From Staphylococcus croceilyticus (lineage in GTDB: Bacteria; Bacillota; Bacilli; Staphylococcales; Staphylococcaceae): a stretch of DNA of 43,751 nucleotides. Positions within the stretch are counted from its first letter, which is position 1; the number at the start of each line of letters is the position of its first letter. The stretch lies in the NCBI RefSeq assembly GCF_002902575.1, contig NZ_PPRD01000088.1, forward strand, positions 1-43,751, written 5' to 3'. Both the position numbers and the translations under genes were made by a program. The notes under the pieces are model-generated. The model worked only from the letters and a program-made list of their open reading frames with translations, did not search any database and was not told the DNA's origin. Below are positions 1-9,749 of this stretch, piece after piece.

Positions 1-110
1 ATATTCATTATTTTAAAATTTATTGATTAAGAATATTTAATTTCTTTATTCTCTTAACCTTACACAGTTATTATAACCATCTAACATTAAAATTAAATGA
101 GAAAATCCTA

Positions 111-144
111 ATTTTTCAGAGAAATCTTAAATTTTCTAAAAATT
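111..144. promoter_or_regulatory. Tandem CodY-box-like sites upstream of trpS
   Basis: Positions 130-144 read AATTTTCTAAAAATT, which matches the CodY consensus AATTTTCWGAAAATT at 14 of 15 bases. Positions 111-125 match at 12 of 15. The strong site lies 50 bases upstream of the trpS -35 element. A TATAAT on the minus strand (plus positions 70-75) could be the promoter of a divergent gene outside the window, so the sites may serve either direction. In related staphylococci that neighbour is spxA (recalled, not seen here). Confidence 0.5.
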
Positions 145-193
145 CTTTATAGACCTCTTGAAAAATCAGTGTGTACTTATATGTTAACATATC

Positions 194-221
194 TTACATT
201 TTAAAGAAATACTGTTATAAT
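194..221 (+). promoter_or_regulatory. Putative trpS promoter
   Basis: The pair is TTACAT (194-199), a 16-base spacer, and TATAAT (216-221), with a TG one base upstream of the -10 (extended -10). The predicted leader is only about 35 bases long. That leaves no room for a T-box, so trpS does not look controlled by tRNA-sensing attenuation. Confidence 0.55.
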
Positions 222-252
222 TTAGATAATATGAATTATTAAAAGAAAGTAG

Positions 253-1251
<999 letters not shown>

Positions 1252-1259
1252 TAGCACAT

Positions 1260-1297
1260 AAAAATGAGACAAGGTTATAATATCTTGTCTCATTTTT
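1260..1297. terminator. Bidirectional terminator between trpS and opp4C
   Basis: Perfect 14-bp stem: 1260-1273 pairs with 1284-1297 around a 10-base loop. The arms end in A5 and T5 runs, so it works on either strand. It serves trpS (plus) and the opp4 operon (minus, last stop codon at 1313). Confidence 0.9.
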
Positions 1298-1312
1298 GTA
1301 CTTATTTATTAA

Positions 1313-2224
1313 TTATCTTCTACCTTTAGGGTTGAACGCATCTTTAAGTCCTTCACCAACAAAGTTTATGCTTAATATCGTAAACATAATCATTAGTGCA
1401 GGTGGCATCCATATCCATGGTTTAGAACTGATGATGTCTCCTTCTTGTGCATCACTTAACATGTTCCCCCATGAAGGAATTGATTTACTAATCCCAAAAC
1501 CTAAGAAACTCAAACCAGATTCTACTACTATCATTCCAGCAAAAGTTAAAGTGGCTTGTACAATGACCACGCTCAAAATATTAGGTAACAAATGTTTTAA
1601 AATAATTTTGTAAGTAGGTGTACCTATAGATTTCGCGGCTAAAAAGTATTCATTTTCTTTTTCTTGCATGACTTTTCCTCGAACTAATCTGGCAATACCT
1701 CCCCAACTTAAAACTATAATAACCCCCACTAATATAATAGCTGAGCCGTAAGGATTTTTAATTTTATCACCTAACGCTGCATTTAAAACGATAGCAAAAA
1801 TTAAAAATGGAAATAGCATTACAAATTCAGTAATCCTCATTAATAATGTATCAAGTAATCCTCCAAAATATCCTGATATTACACCAATTGCTATACCTAT
1901 AACTAACATTCCAATAGTGGAAACCAGTCCAATTGTAAGTGAAACCCTTCCAGCATAAAGTAATCTACTAAAGTTATCTCTACCACCAGAATCTGTTCCT
2001 AACAGGTTTTGCGAAGTCATATCACCTTTAATATTTAATAAATCTTGTTGATTAATTGGTAATGGCGCTAACAACGGTGCAATTATAGAAATAATGGCTA
2101 CTAAGATTAAAAAGATTAATGAAGCCATAGCAATTTTATTTTTAACAAACTTTTGTAAAGCAATCCGAGTAGGAGAAGACGATTTTTTTACTGCTTTTAA
2201 ATTATTCTGTTGTTTTTTCTTCAT
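1313..2224 (-). CDS. opp4C: Oligopeptide ABC transporter permease Opp4C
   Basis: Inner-membrane permease of the OppC type, 303 residues. An N-terminal helix (about residues 33-55) is followed by an extracytoplasmic loop. The five-helix binding-protein-dependent transport domain contains the EAA-type cytoplasmic loop (AAKSIGTPTYKIILKHLLPN). It would form the translocation pore with Opp4B and be driven by Opp4D and Opp4F. It is the last gene of the minus-strand opp4 operon A-D-F-B-C, 21 bases after opp4B, with a GAAGGGG ribosome binding site. The family assignment is firm. The name Opp4 rests on position next to trpS and on the operon order recalled for S. aureus; the substrate cannot be read from sequence. 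Confidence 0.9.
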   Translation of the reverse strand: MKKKQQNNLKAVKKSSSPTRIALQKFVKNKIAMASLIFLILVAIISIIAPLLAPLPINQQDLLNIKGDMTSQNLLGTDSGGRDNFSRLLYAGRVSLTIGLVSTIGMLVIGIAIGVISGYFGGLLDTLLMRITEFVMLFPFLIFAIVLNAALGDKIKNPYGSAIILVGVIIVLSWGGIARLVRGKVMQEKENEYFLAAKSIGTPTYKIILKHLLPNILSVVIVQATLTFAGMIVVESGLSFLGFGISKSIPSWGNMLSDAQEGDIISSKPWIWMPPALMIMFTILSINFVGEGLKDAFNPKGRR

Positions 2225-2245
2225 ATGATTTTACCCCTTCTCATT

Positions 2246-3208
2246 TTAATTACTACGAATTCTAGGATCGACAAAACTATATGTTATATCAGATATAAGA
2301 TTTCCGAATAAGCCCAAAAATGAAAAGAACAACGTTAATGCCATCATTAATGGATAATCTTGACCAGTCACAGATTCTAAAAATAATTTACCAATACCAT
2401 TAAATGAAAAAATAGTTTCAGTAATTACTGCACCACCTAAAATGCTTACAATATCTGCTCCTAAAAAAGTAATAATTGGAATTAATGAGTTACGTAAAAT
2501 GTGTTTATTATAAATTTTATTCATTGTTAGACCTTTTGCTTTAGCAGTTAAAACATAGTCTTTATTTGCATTATCTATAATGTCATTTCTCAAATATTGA
2601 ATGTACCCTGCTGTTGATAATAACCCTAAAGTTAGTGCAGGCAATAAAGTATGATAAAGCTTACTCATATAATAAGCAAAAGTACCTTCTTGAAGATTAA
2701 TATTTACCGAACCTTGAAAAGGAAATATTGGAATTTGGAAGGCGAATATGTAAATAGCAAAAACCCCCGCAATAAATGAAGGTATCGCTAACATGACATA
2801 GTTGAATACTTGTATCGTATAATCTCCTATTGAGTACGCGTATCTACCTGAGATAATTCCTAATGCGAAAGATAATATATAAGTGATGATTAAAGATACG
2901 GCACCAAGCAATATTGTGTTGGGTAAGCGTTCGCTAATTAAATCAATTACTGGACGTTTATATTTAATAGATTCACCTAAATTACCATGTGCTACATTGC
3001 CTATCCATCTCACATACTGAGTTGGTATAGAATCATTAAGACCTAACTTTTCTTTTTGAGCTTCAATTGCTTCTTGTTTAACATGAGGATTATATTGTCC
3101 ACTGAAAGGATCACCAGGCTGAATAATCGCCAAGCTAAATACCACAATCGATATTAAAAACAGTAATGGAATCATTAACAGAAATCTTTTTAATATAAGT
3201 TTTATCAT
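2246..3208 (-). CDS. opp4B: Oligopeptide ABC transporter permease Opp4B
   Basis: OppB-type permease, 320 residues. The N-terminal transmembrane helix (about residues 8-30) leads into the typical IQPGDPF sequence. A periplasmic-side loop and the remaining five helices follow, with an EAA loop near TAKAKGLTMNKIYNKHILRN. The start codon overlaps the opp4F stop by four bases (ATGA), so translation is probably coupled. Unlike opp3B in this window, the N-terminal helix is in frame and the gene is intact. It pairs with Opp4C to form the channel. Confidence 0.9.
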   Translation of the reverse strand: MIKLILKRFLLMIPLLFLISIVVFSLAIIQPGDPFSGQYNPHVKQEAIEAQKEKLGLNDSIPTQYVRWIGNVAHGNLGESIKYKRPVIDLISERLPNTILLGAVSLIITYILSFALGIISGRYAYSIGDYTIQVFNYVMLAIPSFIAGVFAIYIFAFQIPIFPFQGSVNINLQEGTFAYYMSKLYHTLLPALTLGLLSTAGYIQYLRNDIIDNANKDYVLTAKAKGLTMNKIYNKHILRNSLIPIITFLGADIVSILGGAVITETIFSFNGIGKLFLESVTGQDYPLMMALTLFFSFLGLFGNLISDITYSFVDPRIRSN

Positions 3209-4179
3209 TTGATATTCACCCTTTCAGTAAAGAAGCAAGCAACATGATGATTAGGCTTAATTTCTTCTAATTTTGGTCTTTCCTCTCGACATTTTGCTTG
3301 TGCAATTGGACATCTAGTGTGGAACGGACATCCTTTTGGAGGATTACTTGGAGAAGGTAATTCACCTTCCAACATAATTCTTTCTACCTTTGCTTTATTA
3401 AACTGAGGAATAGAAGAGATTAGCGCTTTAGTATATGGATGTTGAGGATTCTTATACAATTCAGTACTATCTGCTATTTCTACCATATGACCTAAGTACA
3501 TCACTCCAATAACATCACTAATGTGTTTAACTACGCTTAAATCATGAGCGATAAATAAATAGCTTAAGTTAAACTCTTTCTGAAGATCTTTCATAAGATT
3601 TAGCACTTGAGATTGGACTGATACATCTAAGGCACTAACAGGCTCATCCGCTACAATAAGTTTAGGTCTTATCGCTAATGCTCTAGCTATACCTATTCTT
3701 TGTCTTTGCCCTCCTGAAAATTGGTGCGCATACTTATAATAAGTATCTTCACTCATACCTACACATTTTAATAAGTACATTACTTCATCTTTTAGTTTCT
3801 TTTTATCAGCCATATGGAAATTTTGTAATGGTTCTCCTATTATATCCCCAACCATTTGCATTGGATTTAAGGAAGCATATGGATCTTGAAAAATCATTTG
3901 AAAATTTTTACGAGCTTCTCTTAATTGTTTACCTTTTAATTGTGTAATATTTATATCATTTATTTTAATTTCACCAGATGTTATATTCTCTAAGCGTACG
4001 ATAGACTTGCCAAGTGTAGACTTACCACATCCTGATTCTCCTACTAAACCAAATGTTTGCCCTTCTTTAATTGTAAAAGAAATATCATCTACTGCTTTTA
4101 CATATTGAGTAGGTTTAAAAAGTCCAGATTTAATAGGATAATAGGTTTTTAAATTCTGTATTTCTAAGATGTTATCCAT
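3205..4179 (-). CDS. opp4F: Oligopeptide ABC transporter ATP-binding protein Opp4F
   Basis: Cytoplasmic ATPase subunit, 324 residues. It has a Walker A motif GESGCGKS, a Q-loop (QMIFQDPYASLNP), the ABC signature SGGQRQR, Walker B LIVADEP and the switch histidine in AHDLS. The C-terminal oligopeptide-transporter extension keeps four cysteines (C284, C290, C297, C315; spacing CX5CX6CX17C), an arrangement seen in OppD/DppD proteins that can hold an Fe-S cluster. Opp3D and Opp3F here lack these cysteines. The gene starts 13 bases after the opp4D stop and overlaps opp4B by four bases. Confidence 0.92.
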   Translation of the reverse strand: MDNILEIQNLKTYYPIKSGLFKPTQYVKAVDDISFTIKEGQTFGLVGESGCGKSTLGKSIVRLENITSGEIKINDINITQLKGKQLREARKNFQMIFQDPYASLNPMQMVGDIIGEPLQNFHMADKKKLKDEVMYLLKCVGMSEDTYYKYAHQFSGGQRQRIGIARALAIRPKLIVADEPVSALDVSVQSQVLNLMKDLQKEFNLSYLFIAHDLSVVKHISDVIGVMYLGHMVEIADSTELYKNPQHPYTKALISSIPQFNKAKVERIMLEGELPSPSNPPKGCPFHTRCPIAQAKCREERPKLEEIKPNHHVACFFTERVNIK

Positions 4180-4192
4180 ATTTTATTCTCTT

Positions 4193-5164
4193 CTATTCAT
4201 CAAATAAATGACAGCGCACTTGGCTACCATCTTTACTTAAAAGTCTTGGTTCTTGTTGTTTACATATTTCCATTCTCACTGCACATCTGTTAGTAAAACG
4301 ACATTGATTTTTATTAAATTGAGTTATACCGGGCACCATACCATCAATCACTTCAAGGTACTCTACATCCTCATTTAGTCTCGGTATTGTACGTAATAGT
4401 TTCTGTGTATAAGGATGTTGAGGATGATTTAAAATTTGATGTAATTCTCCATATTCAACAATTTGCCCAGCATACATAACAATGACTTTATCGCAAAATT
4501 CCGATACAACACTCAAATCATGAGTCACCAAAATAATCGACATATTATTTTTTTGTTGTAATTTTTTTAATAAATCCAAAATTTGTGCCTGTATCGTCAC
4601 ATCTAAAGCTGTCGTAGGTTCATCAGCAATTAACAACTTCGGATTACAAGAAATTGCTATTGCAATCATGACTCTTTGACGCATTCCTCCAGAAAGTTGA
4701 TGAGGATAACTATTCAATACCTCATCTACTCGAGCTATACCTACTTGTTGCAACAGTTCTTTAGCTAAATCGTAAGCCTCTTTTTTACTTTTGTTTAAGT
4801 GTAAGATAATAGGCTCAATCAATTGATTTTTTATTTTAAATACAGGGTTTAAGGCTGTCATAGGCTCTTGAAAAACCATGCCAATATCTTTGCCACGAAT
4901 TTTTCGATACTCACTTTCACTAGCATCTTGTAATTTTTTGCCATTAAAAATGATTTGCCCTTGTGTTATTTTAGATATTTTTTCAGGTAAGAGTTTAACT
5001 ATTGATTTGTTTAAAATTGATTTACCACACCCTGATTCTCCTACAATTCCTAGTATTTCATTACTTTTTAATTTAAAAGAAATTTGATCAATTGTAGGAT
5101 ACCACTCGTTTTCAATCTTAATTGATGTTTCTAAATCTTTTATTTCTAATAAATAGCTATCCAT
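4193..5164 (-). CDS. opp4D: Oligopeptide ABC transporter ATP-binding protein Opp4D
   Basis: Second ATPase subunit, 323 residues. I chose the ATG at 5164 because GGAG lies six bases upstream; an in-frame TTG four codons earlier overlaps that ribosome binding site. Walker A GESGCGKS is at residues 42-49. The signature SGGMRQR, Walker B LLIADEP and the H-loop THDLS follow. The C-terminal extension carries C288, C294, C301 and C318, nearly the same spacing as in Opp4F. It would form the nucleotide-binding heterodimer with Opp4F. A strong hairpin separates it from opp4A. Confidence 0.92.
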   Translation of the reverse strand: MDSYLLEIKDLETSIKIENEWYPTIDQISFKLKSNEILGIVGESGCGKSILNKSIVKLLPEKISKITQGQIIFNGKKLQDASESEYRKIRGKDIGMVFQEPMTALNPVFKIKNQLIEPIILHLNKSKKEAYDLAKELLQQVGIARVDEVLNSYPHQLSGGMRQRVMIAIAISCNPKLLIADEPTTALDVTIQAQILDLLKKLQQKNNMSIILVTHDLSVVSEFCDKVIVMYAGQIVEYGELHQILNHPQHPYTQKLLRTIPRLNEDVEYLEVIDGMVPGITQFNKNQCRFTNRCAVRMEICKQQEPRLLSKDGSQVRCHLFDE

Positions 5165-5182
5165 AATTTGCTCCAATCAATA

Positions 5183-5204
5183 AACCTCGACTAAAGTCGA
5201 GGTT
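5183..5204 (-). terminator. Intra-operon hairpin between opp4A and opp4D
   Basis: A perfect 9-bp stem, AACCTCGAC (5183-5191) with GTCGAGGTT (5196-5204), around a TAAA loop. On the minus strand it is followed by TTATTG rather than a T-run. It therefore looks like a leaky attenuator or 3'-end stabiliser of opp4A mRNA, not a full terminator. It ends 18 bases before the opp4D start. Confidence 0.6.
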
Positions 5205-5210
5205 CATCTT

Positions 5211-6923
5211 TTATTCTTTAGTTATTTTATATAAATCCATATCTGAGCCTATTGAGATATCAACATTTCTCACTTTATCATTGACTACTGTAATAGTATC
5301 CAATTGAACAATTGGTAATGCTGGAAGAACGTCATTAGTATGTTTTTGCCATTCTACATAGATTTGTTTACGTTTTTTATCGTTATTTCCAACTTTATTG
5401 AAATCTAACGCCTCATCTAATAACTTATCTGAAGTTTTATCTGTTGTACGCATTTCATTTTGTGGTCTATCAGTATGGTATAAATCAGAAGGGTCTGGGT
5501 CAGAACCACCAGTCCATGTTCTGAAATAAACTTCCATATCTTTAGAAGCACTAGCTAAGTCATCATTATATTTACCAAACTCAACCATTTTCACATTAGT
5601 TTTTAATCCTACTTTTTCCCAGAAATCTTTAATCGCTGCAGTTCTAGGTTCGAATGTAGGGTTTGAACCAGAATAATGTTTTAAATTAATTTCAAATGGT
5701 TTACCATTAGGGTCTTCTCTGAAGCCATCGCCATTTCTATCTTTATATCCTAATTTATCTAACATTTTTTTAGCTTTTTCAGGATCATAACTATAGTTAT
5801 TTAAATCTTTTTGATCGGCAGCAATCCAATGAATAGATGGGACAAAGCTATTTAATTCTTTACCATAACCTTGGTAAAATGCTTTAATCCATTTTTTTCT
5901 ATCAATTGCATATAACATTGCTTGTCTAAGTTCTTTTTCTTTATATTTAGGACGTTCAGCGCCAGTTTTATTTTTTTCTTTATCATAATCATGAGAAACG
6001 AAACCAATTACTGAATAATCAGTACCAGGTGTTGATAAAACTTTAAGTTTACCTTCTCCAGATTTTTTAGCTTCTTTAGCAATACTACCTGTAGTAGAAT
6101 CAGTCATATCAATTTCGCCATTTTTCATAGCTTTTACAATTTGTGTTTGATCAATTACTTTTAAATTTATTTTGTCTAAACCAGGTTTACCTTGCCAATA
6201 ATCATTAAATTTCTCTAATTGTACTGCTTCGCCTTGAACTACTTTTGTCACTTTATAAGGCCCAATACCAATTGGATGTTTTCTGATTTTATCTGATTTC
6301 GCTAAGTCTTTAACTGCTACATCGCTTAAATATTTTTTACTTAATAATGGTCCAGCGAAGAAGCCTTCAAGATAATTCACTTTTTTATCTTTAAAAGTAA
6401 CTTCCATAGAATAATCATCTAATTTTTTCAATCCACTAATTGTATCCGCTTGACCTTCATGTTTTTCTTTAGCACCTTCGATATTTTCAACGATAGGGAA
6501 ATAACTACCTTGATAATCTTTATCTGCTAAAACATTTAAAGTATAAATCCAGTCATCAATTTTCAATTCATTACCATCTTGCCATTTAATGCCTTTTTTA
6601 ATTGTAAATTTAATCTTCTTACCTGGATCTATATCTTTCCATGAAGCAATAAATGGTTTAGGTTTCATATTTTTGTCCAGTTTAATTAATGATTCATTGT
6701 AATAACTTTCAACTGATGAATCTGAAGCATCTGAACTCAATACTGATGATAATGTGCCTGAAGGTGCAGCATTTAAACCAACGTTTAATTCTCCACCTTT
6801 ATGATTAGACGTTTCAGTTTTAGAGACATCCTTTGAACCTTCATCTTGTTTTCCTTTTCCACATCCACTTAATACTAATACTGCTACTAATAAAAGAACT
6901 AGGTACTTACCAATGACTTTCAC
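5211..6923 (-). CDS. opp4A: Oligopeptide-binding lipoprotein Opp4A
   Basis: Extracellular solute-binding protein of family 5 (SBP_bac_5), 570 residues from the chosen start. The signal peptide is followed by lipobox LSGC, giving a diacylglyceryl-modified Cys21. The mature protein shows the family's solute-binding features, such as the segment near KPFIASWKD and IGPYKVTKV. I chose GTG at 6923 because AGGAGG lies ten bases upstream; the TTG three codons earlier sits only one base from that site. It captures peptides, or possibly another ligand, for Opp4B-C-D-F. It is the first gene of its operon, under a likely CodY-controlled promoter. Confidence 0.92.
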   Translation of the reverse strand: MKVIGKYLVLLLVAVLVLSGCGKGKQDEGSKDVSKTETSNHKGGELNVGLNAAPSGTLSSVLSSDASDSSVESYYNESLIKLDKNMKPKPFIASWKDIDPGKKIKFTIKKGIKWQDGNELKIDDWIYTLNVLADKDYQGSYFPIVENIEGAKEKHEGQADTISGLKKLDDYSMEVTFKDKKVNYLEGFFAGPLLSKKYLSDVAVKDLAKSDKIRKHPIGIGPYKVTKVVQGEAVQLEKFNDYWQGKPGLDKINLKVIDQTQIVKAMKNGEIDMTDSTTGSIAKEAKKSGEGKLKVLSTPGTDYSVIGFVSHDYDKEKNKTGAERPKYKEKELRQAMLYAIDRKKWIKAFYQGYGKELNSFVPSIHWIAADQKDLNNYSYDPEKAKKMLDKLGYKDRNGDGFREDPNGKPFEINLKHYSGSNPTFEPRTAAIKDFWEKVGLKTNVKMVEFGKYNDDLASASKDMEVYFRTWTGGSDPDPSDLYHTDRPQNEMRTTDKTSDKLLDEALDFNKVGNNDKKRKQIYVEWQKHTNDVLPALPIVQLDTITVVNDKVRNVDISIGSDMDLYKITKE

Positions 6924-6962
6924 TAATATCAATCCTCCTGTAGATTCTATGATGTTTGTTTC

Positions 6963-6990
6963 ATTTTACTACTAAAATTTAAAAAGACAA
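6963..6990 (-). promoter_or_regulatory. Putative opp4A promoter
   Basis: On the minus strand, TTGTCT (6985-6990), a 16-base spacer, and TAAAAT (6963-6968), about 40 bases ahead of the opp4A start. Moderate match; no better pair lies between the opp3 terminator and opp4A. Confidence 0.4.
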
Positions 6991-7002
6991 CTTATTTTAT
7001 AG

Positions 7003-7017
7003 AATTTTCAGAAAACT
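7003..7017. promoter_or_regulatory. CodY box upstream of opp4A
   Basis: The plus strand reads AATTTTCAGAAAACT, 14 of 15 bases of the CodY operator consensus. It begins 12 bases upstream of the proposed opp4A -35 element. CodY repression of oligopeptide permeases is well established in Gram-positive bacteria; binding here is inferred. Confidence 0.7.
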
Positions 7018-7057
7018 ATATATTTATAAATTCGCAAATATTAATGATGTAAATATG

Positions 7058-7087
7058 AAAAACCTTGAATACATTTTGTATTCAAGG
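7058..7087 (-). terminator. Terminator of the opp3 operon
   Basis: Perfect 10-bp stem (7063-7072 with 7078-7087, loop ATTTT). On the minus strand a T5 run follows directly. It separates opp3A from opp4A and marks them as two operons. Confidence 0.85.
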
Positions 7088-7103
7088 CTAATGTTAAAAT
7101 TAT

Positions 7104-8774
7104 TTAATTTTCGTCTTTTTTCTTACCAGTTTCACGGTCAATGGATTTATCGATATAAGCATGTTTTAATGAATAATCGCCACCGATTTGGTGGTATTCA
7201 ATACCTTTAACTTGTGGGTTTTTTAGAGAAGCTCCACCTTTTTGATAAATTGGTGCTACGGGTGCGTCATTTAAGAATAATTCTTCTGCTTCGCGCATTG
7301 TTGCAAAACGTTCTTTAGGATTTTGTAGTAATTCGCCATTAGCTTTTTTCAATAAGTTATCATACTCTTTACTGCCCCATCCAGTATTGTTTTGAGCATT
7401 ATCTGTAGTCATAGTATCTAAAAATGTAATAGGATCTGGATAGTCTGGACCCCAACCTGATAATGACATAGAATAGTTCATTGTTAGTTCTGCTTGAAGT
7501 CGTTGTTTAAACGGCAATTGTTTAACTTTAACCGTTACTCCTGGTAGGTTTTTTTCAATTTGAGATTTAATAAATTCCGCAGAGATTTTAGAGTCTGGTG
7601 TATCTTCTGTATTTAAAGTAAACGTAAATTTATCTTTACCTAAAGCTTTTTTAGCTTTTTCTAAGTGTTCTTTTGCTTCTTTAGGATTATATTTTAACGG
7701 AGATTTTACAGTACCTGCATAATCTTTTCCATCCGGCGTTTTAGCTGTCTTTTTAGCTGTAAATCCATCGAAAGGTTTAGCTCCCGTGCCAAGCACTTCA
7801 TTTACGTAATCTTTTTTATTAACTGCTTGTGCTATCGCATATCTCATGTCTTTATTTTTAAATTCTGGTTGCTGTTTTTCATTCATCTTTAAAAAGAATG
7901 TAGATGCTAACAGACGTTTAAATAGTGCAGGACTATCTTTATATTTATCTACTTGTTCTGATGTAATACCTGCAACATCTACTGAACCTGTTTCATATAA
8001 AGAAGCACCTGCTTGACTATCTTTCAGTATTTTATAATTAACTCTATCTAATTTAACGGATTTTTTATCCCAATAATCATTATTTTTAGTTAGCATAATT
8101 TTATCTTCCACTGCCCATTTCTTTATTTTAAATGGACCGTTATAAACTGTTTTATCAGCAGTAGTACCATAAGATTTTCCGTATTTCTTAACTATCTTTT
8201 CATTCTGTGGCATGAATGTACCAAACGCTAACATTTGTTGGAAATAAGGGATTGGCTTCGTTAAGTCAATTTGTAAGGTATAATCATCTAAAGCTTTAAC
8301 CCCTAAGTCTTTAGGTTTTTTACCATGTTTATTTAAGTTAATATCTTCAGCATTTTTAATATCATACATTATGTAAGCATATTCAGAACCTGTTGCCGGG
8401 TCTACTGCTTTACGCCATGCAAATACGAAATCATGTGCAGTAACAGGATCACCATTAGACCATTTTGCGTCTTTACGCAATTTAATTGTCCAAGTTTTGC
8501 CACCATTTGTTTTTTTAGGTTCACCTTTAGCTACACCTGGTACCGCTTCATCTTTACTATTGAGCGTATATAAACCTTCAAAAACTTGATTATAAATTGT
8601 AAATGACACAGTATCAGTAGCTAATGTTGAATCAAGTGTATTAATATCTGAAGATGTAGCTATTCGATAAGTTTGTCCTTTATCATCGTATAATCCCCCA
8701 CTTTTACTACATGCACTTAAAATGAGCATCATAATGATTAATCCTAATATCACTTTAAAGTTAATTTTTTTCAT
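7104..8774 (-). CDS. opp3A: Oligopeptide-binding lipoprotein Opp3A
   Basis: Family 5 solute-binding lipoprotein, 556 residues, with lipobox LSAC (lipidated Cys22) and a short Ser/Lys/Gly linker. The fold markers are clear: TLDSTLATDTVSF near the N-terminus, the WSNGDPVTAHDFVFAWRKA segment typical of OppA peptide-binding proteins, and GWGPDYPDP near the C-terminus. It is the receptor for the Opp3 transporter, which in S. aureus is reported as the system that supports growth on peptides as nitrogen source. AGGAGG precedes the ATG. It is the last gene of opp3, 27 bases after opp3F, and is followed by a strong terminator. Confidence 0.93.
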   Translation of the reverse strand: MKKINFKVILGLIIMMLILSACSKSGGLYDDKGQTYRIATSSDINTLDSTLATDTVSFTIYNQVFEGLYTLNSKDEAVPGVAKGEPKKTNGGKTWTIKLRKDAKWSNGDPVTAHDFVFAWRKAVDPATGSEYAYIMYDIKNAEDINLNKHGKKPKDLGVKALDDYTLQIDLTKPIPYFQQMLAFGTFMPQNEKIVKKYGKSYGTTADKTVYNGPFKIKKWAVEDKIMLTKNNDYWDKKSVKLDRVNYKILKDSQAGASLYETGSVDVAGITSEQVDKYKDSPALFKRLLASTFFLKMNEKQQPEFKNKDMRYAIAQAVNKKDYVNEVLGTGAKPFDGFTAKKTAKTPDGKDYAGTVKSPLKYNPKEAKEHLEKAKKALGKDKFTFTLNTEDTPDSKISAEFIKSQIEKNLPGVTVKVKQLPFKQRLQAELTMNYSMSLSGWGPDYPDPITFLDTMTTDNAQNNTGWGSKEYDNLLKKANGELLQNPKERFATMREAEELFLNDAPVAPIYQKGGASLKNPQVKGIEYHQIGGDYSLKHAYIDKSIDRETGKKKDEN

Positions 8775-8801
8775 AGTAAATTCATCCTCCTTCCCCGATT
8801 T

Positions 8802-9749
8802 TTAAACGCTTTGCGCTTGATGTTCTTGTTTTAATTGAGCTGCCTCTTCATCAGTTACAAATACATAATGATCTGGTCTTATTTCTTGAAGTCTTCGCTC
8901 TGAATTTTTTGTTTCATCTTCTTGTTGATACGCTACACGTTTACGCGTTCTTTCACTATCTGGGTCAGGTTGAGGAATCGCTGATAACAATGATTTCGTA
9001 TAATCATGTAATGGATGATAATAGATTTCGTCGGCTGAACCCAATTCGACAATTTTCCCAAAATGCATTACTGCAATACGGTCAGAAATATATTTAACCA
9101 TTGATAAATCATGGGCAATAAATAAAAATGTAATGCCTCTTTCTCTTTGTAGTTTCAACATTAAATTAACTACTTGAGCTTGGATAGAGACGTCTAGAGC
9201 TGAAATGGGCTCATCCGCAATAATAAATTCAGGTTCCACTGCTAACGCACGCGCAATACCGATACGTTGGCGTTGTCCACCAGAAAATTCGTGAGGATAT
9301 CTATTCGCATGTTCTTTACTTAAACCTACCGTTTCAAGTAAGTCATAAACACGACGCTTACGATCTTTTTTACTACTTGCCAATTTGTGAATATCAATAC
9401 CTTCTGCGACAATATCCATTACTTTAAGTCTAGGGTTTAATGAAGCATAAGGATCTTGGAATATCATCTGAATTTTTTTATTAAATTTTAATAAATCTTT
9501 ACGTTTTGAAATCTTTTGAATATCTTGGCCATCGTATAAGATTTCCCCACTAGTAATGTCATTCAACTTAATAATTGCTTTCCCTGTTGTTGATTTACCA
9601 CATCCAGATTCTCCCACTAATCCTAATGTTTCCCCTTTGTAGATGTCGAAAGAAATGTCTTCAATGGCTCTAACTTCGTTGCGCTTACCTTCGTTAAAGT
9701 ATTGCTTTAAATTTTTTATTTGTAATAAAGTCTCTTTATTATTCTTCAT
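8802..9749 (-). CDS. opp3F: Oligopeptide ABC transporter ATP-binding protein Opp3F
   Basis: ATPase subunit of 315 residues with Walker A GESGCGKS, Q-loop IFQDPYASLNP, signature SGGQRQR, Walker B FIIADEP and switch AHDLS. The C-terminal extension (after about residue 260) is short and lacks the four-cysteine motif found in Opp4F. The start overlaps the end of opp3D by 11 bases, and AAAGGGTG is its ribosome binding site. It pairs with Opp3D. Confidence 0.92.
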   Translation of the reverse strand: MKNNKETLLQIKNLKQYFNEGKRNEVRAIEDISFDIYKGETLGLVGESGCGKSTTGKAIIKLNDITSGEILYDGQDIQKISKRKDLLKFNKKIQMIFQDPYASLNPRLKVMDIVAEGIDIHKLASSKKDRKRRVYDLLETVGLSKEHANRYPHEFSGGQRQRIGIARALAVEPEFIIADEPISALDVSIQAQVVNLMLKLQRERGITFLFIAHDLSMVKYISDRIAVMHFGKIVELGSADEIYYHPLHDYTKSLLSAIPQPDPDSERTRKRVAYQQEDETKNSERRLQEIRPDHYVFVTDEEAAQLKQEHQAQSV

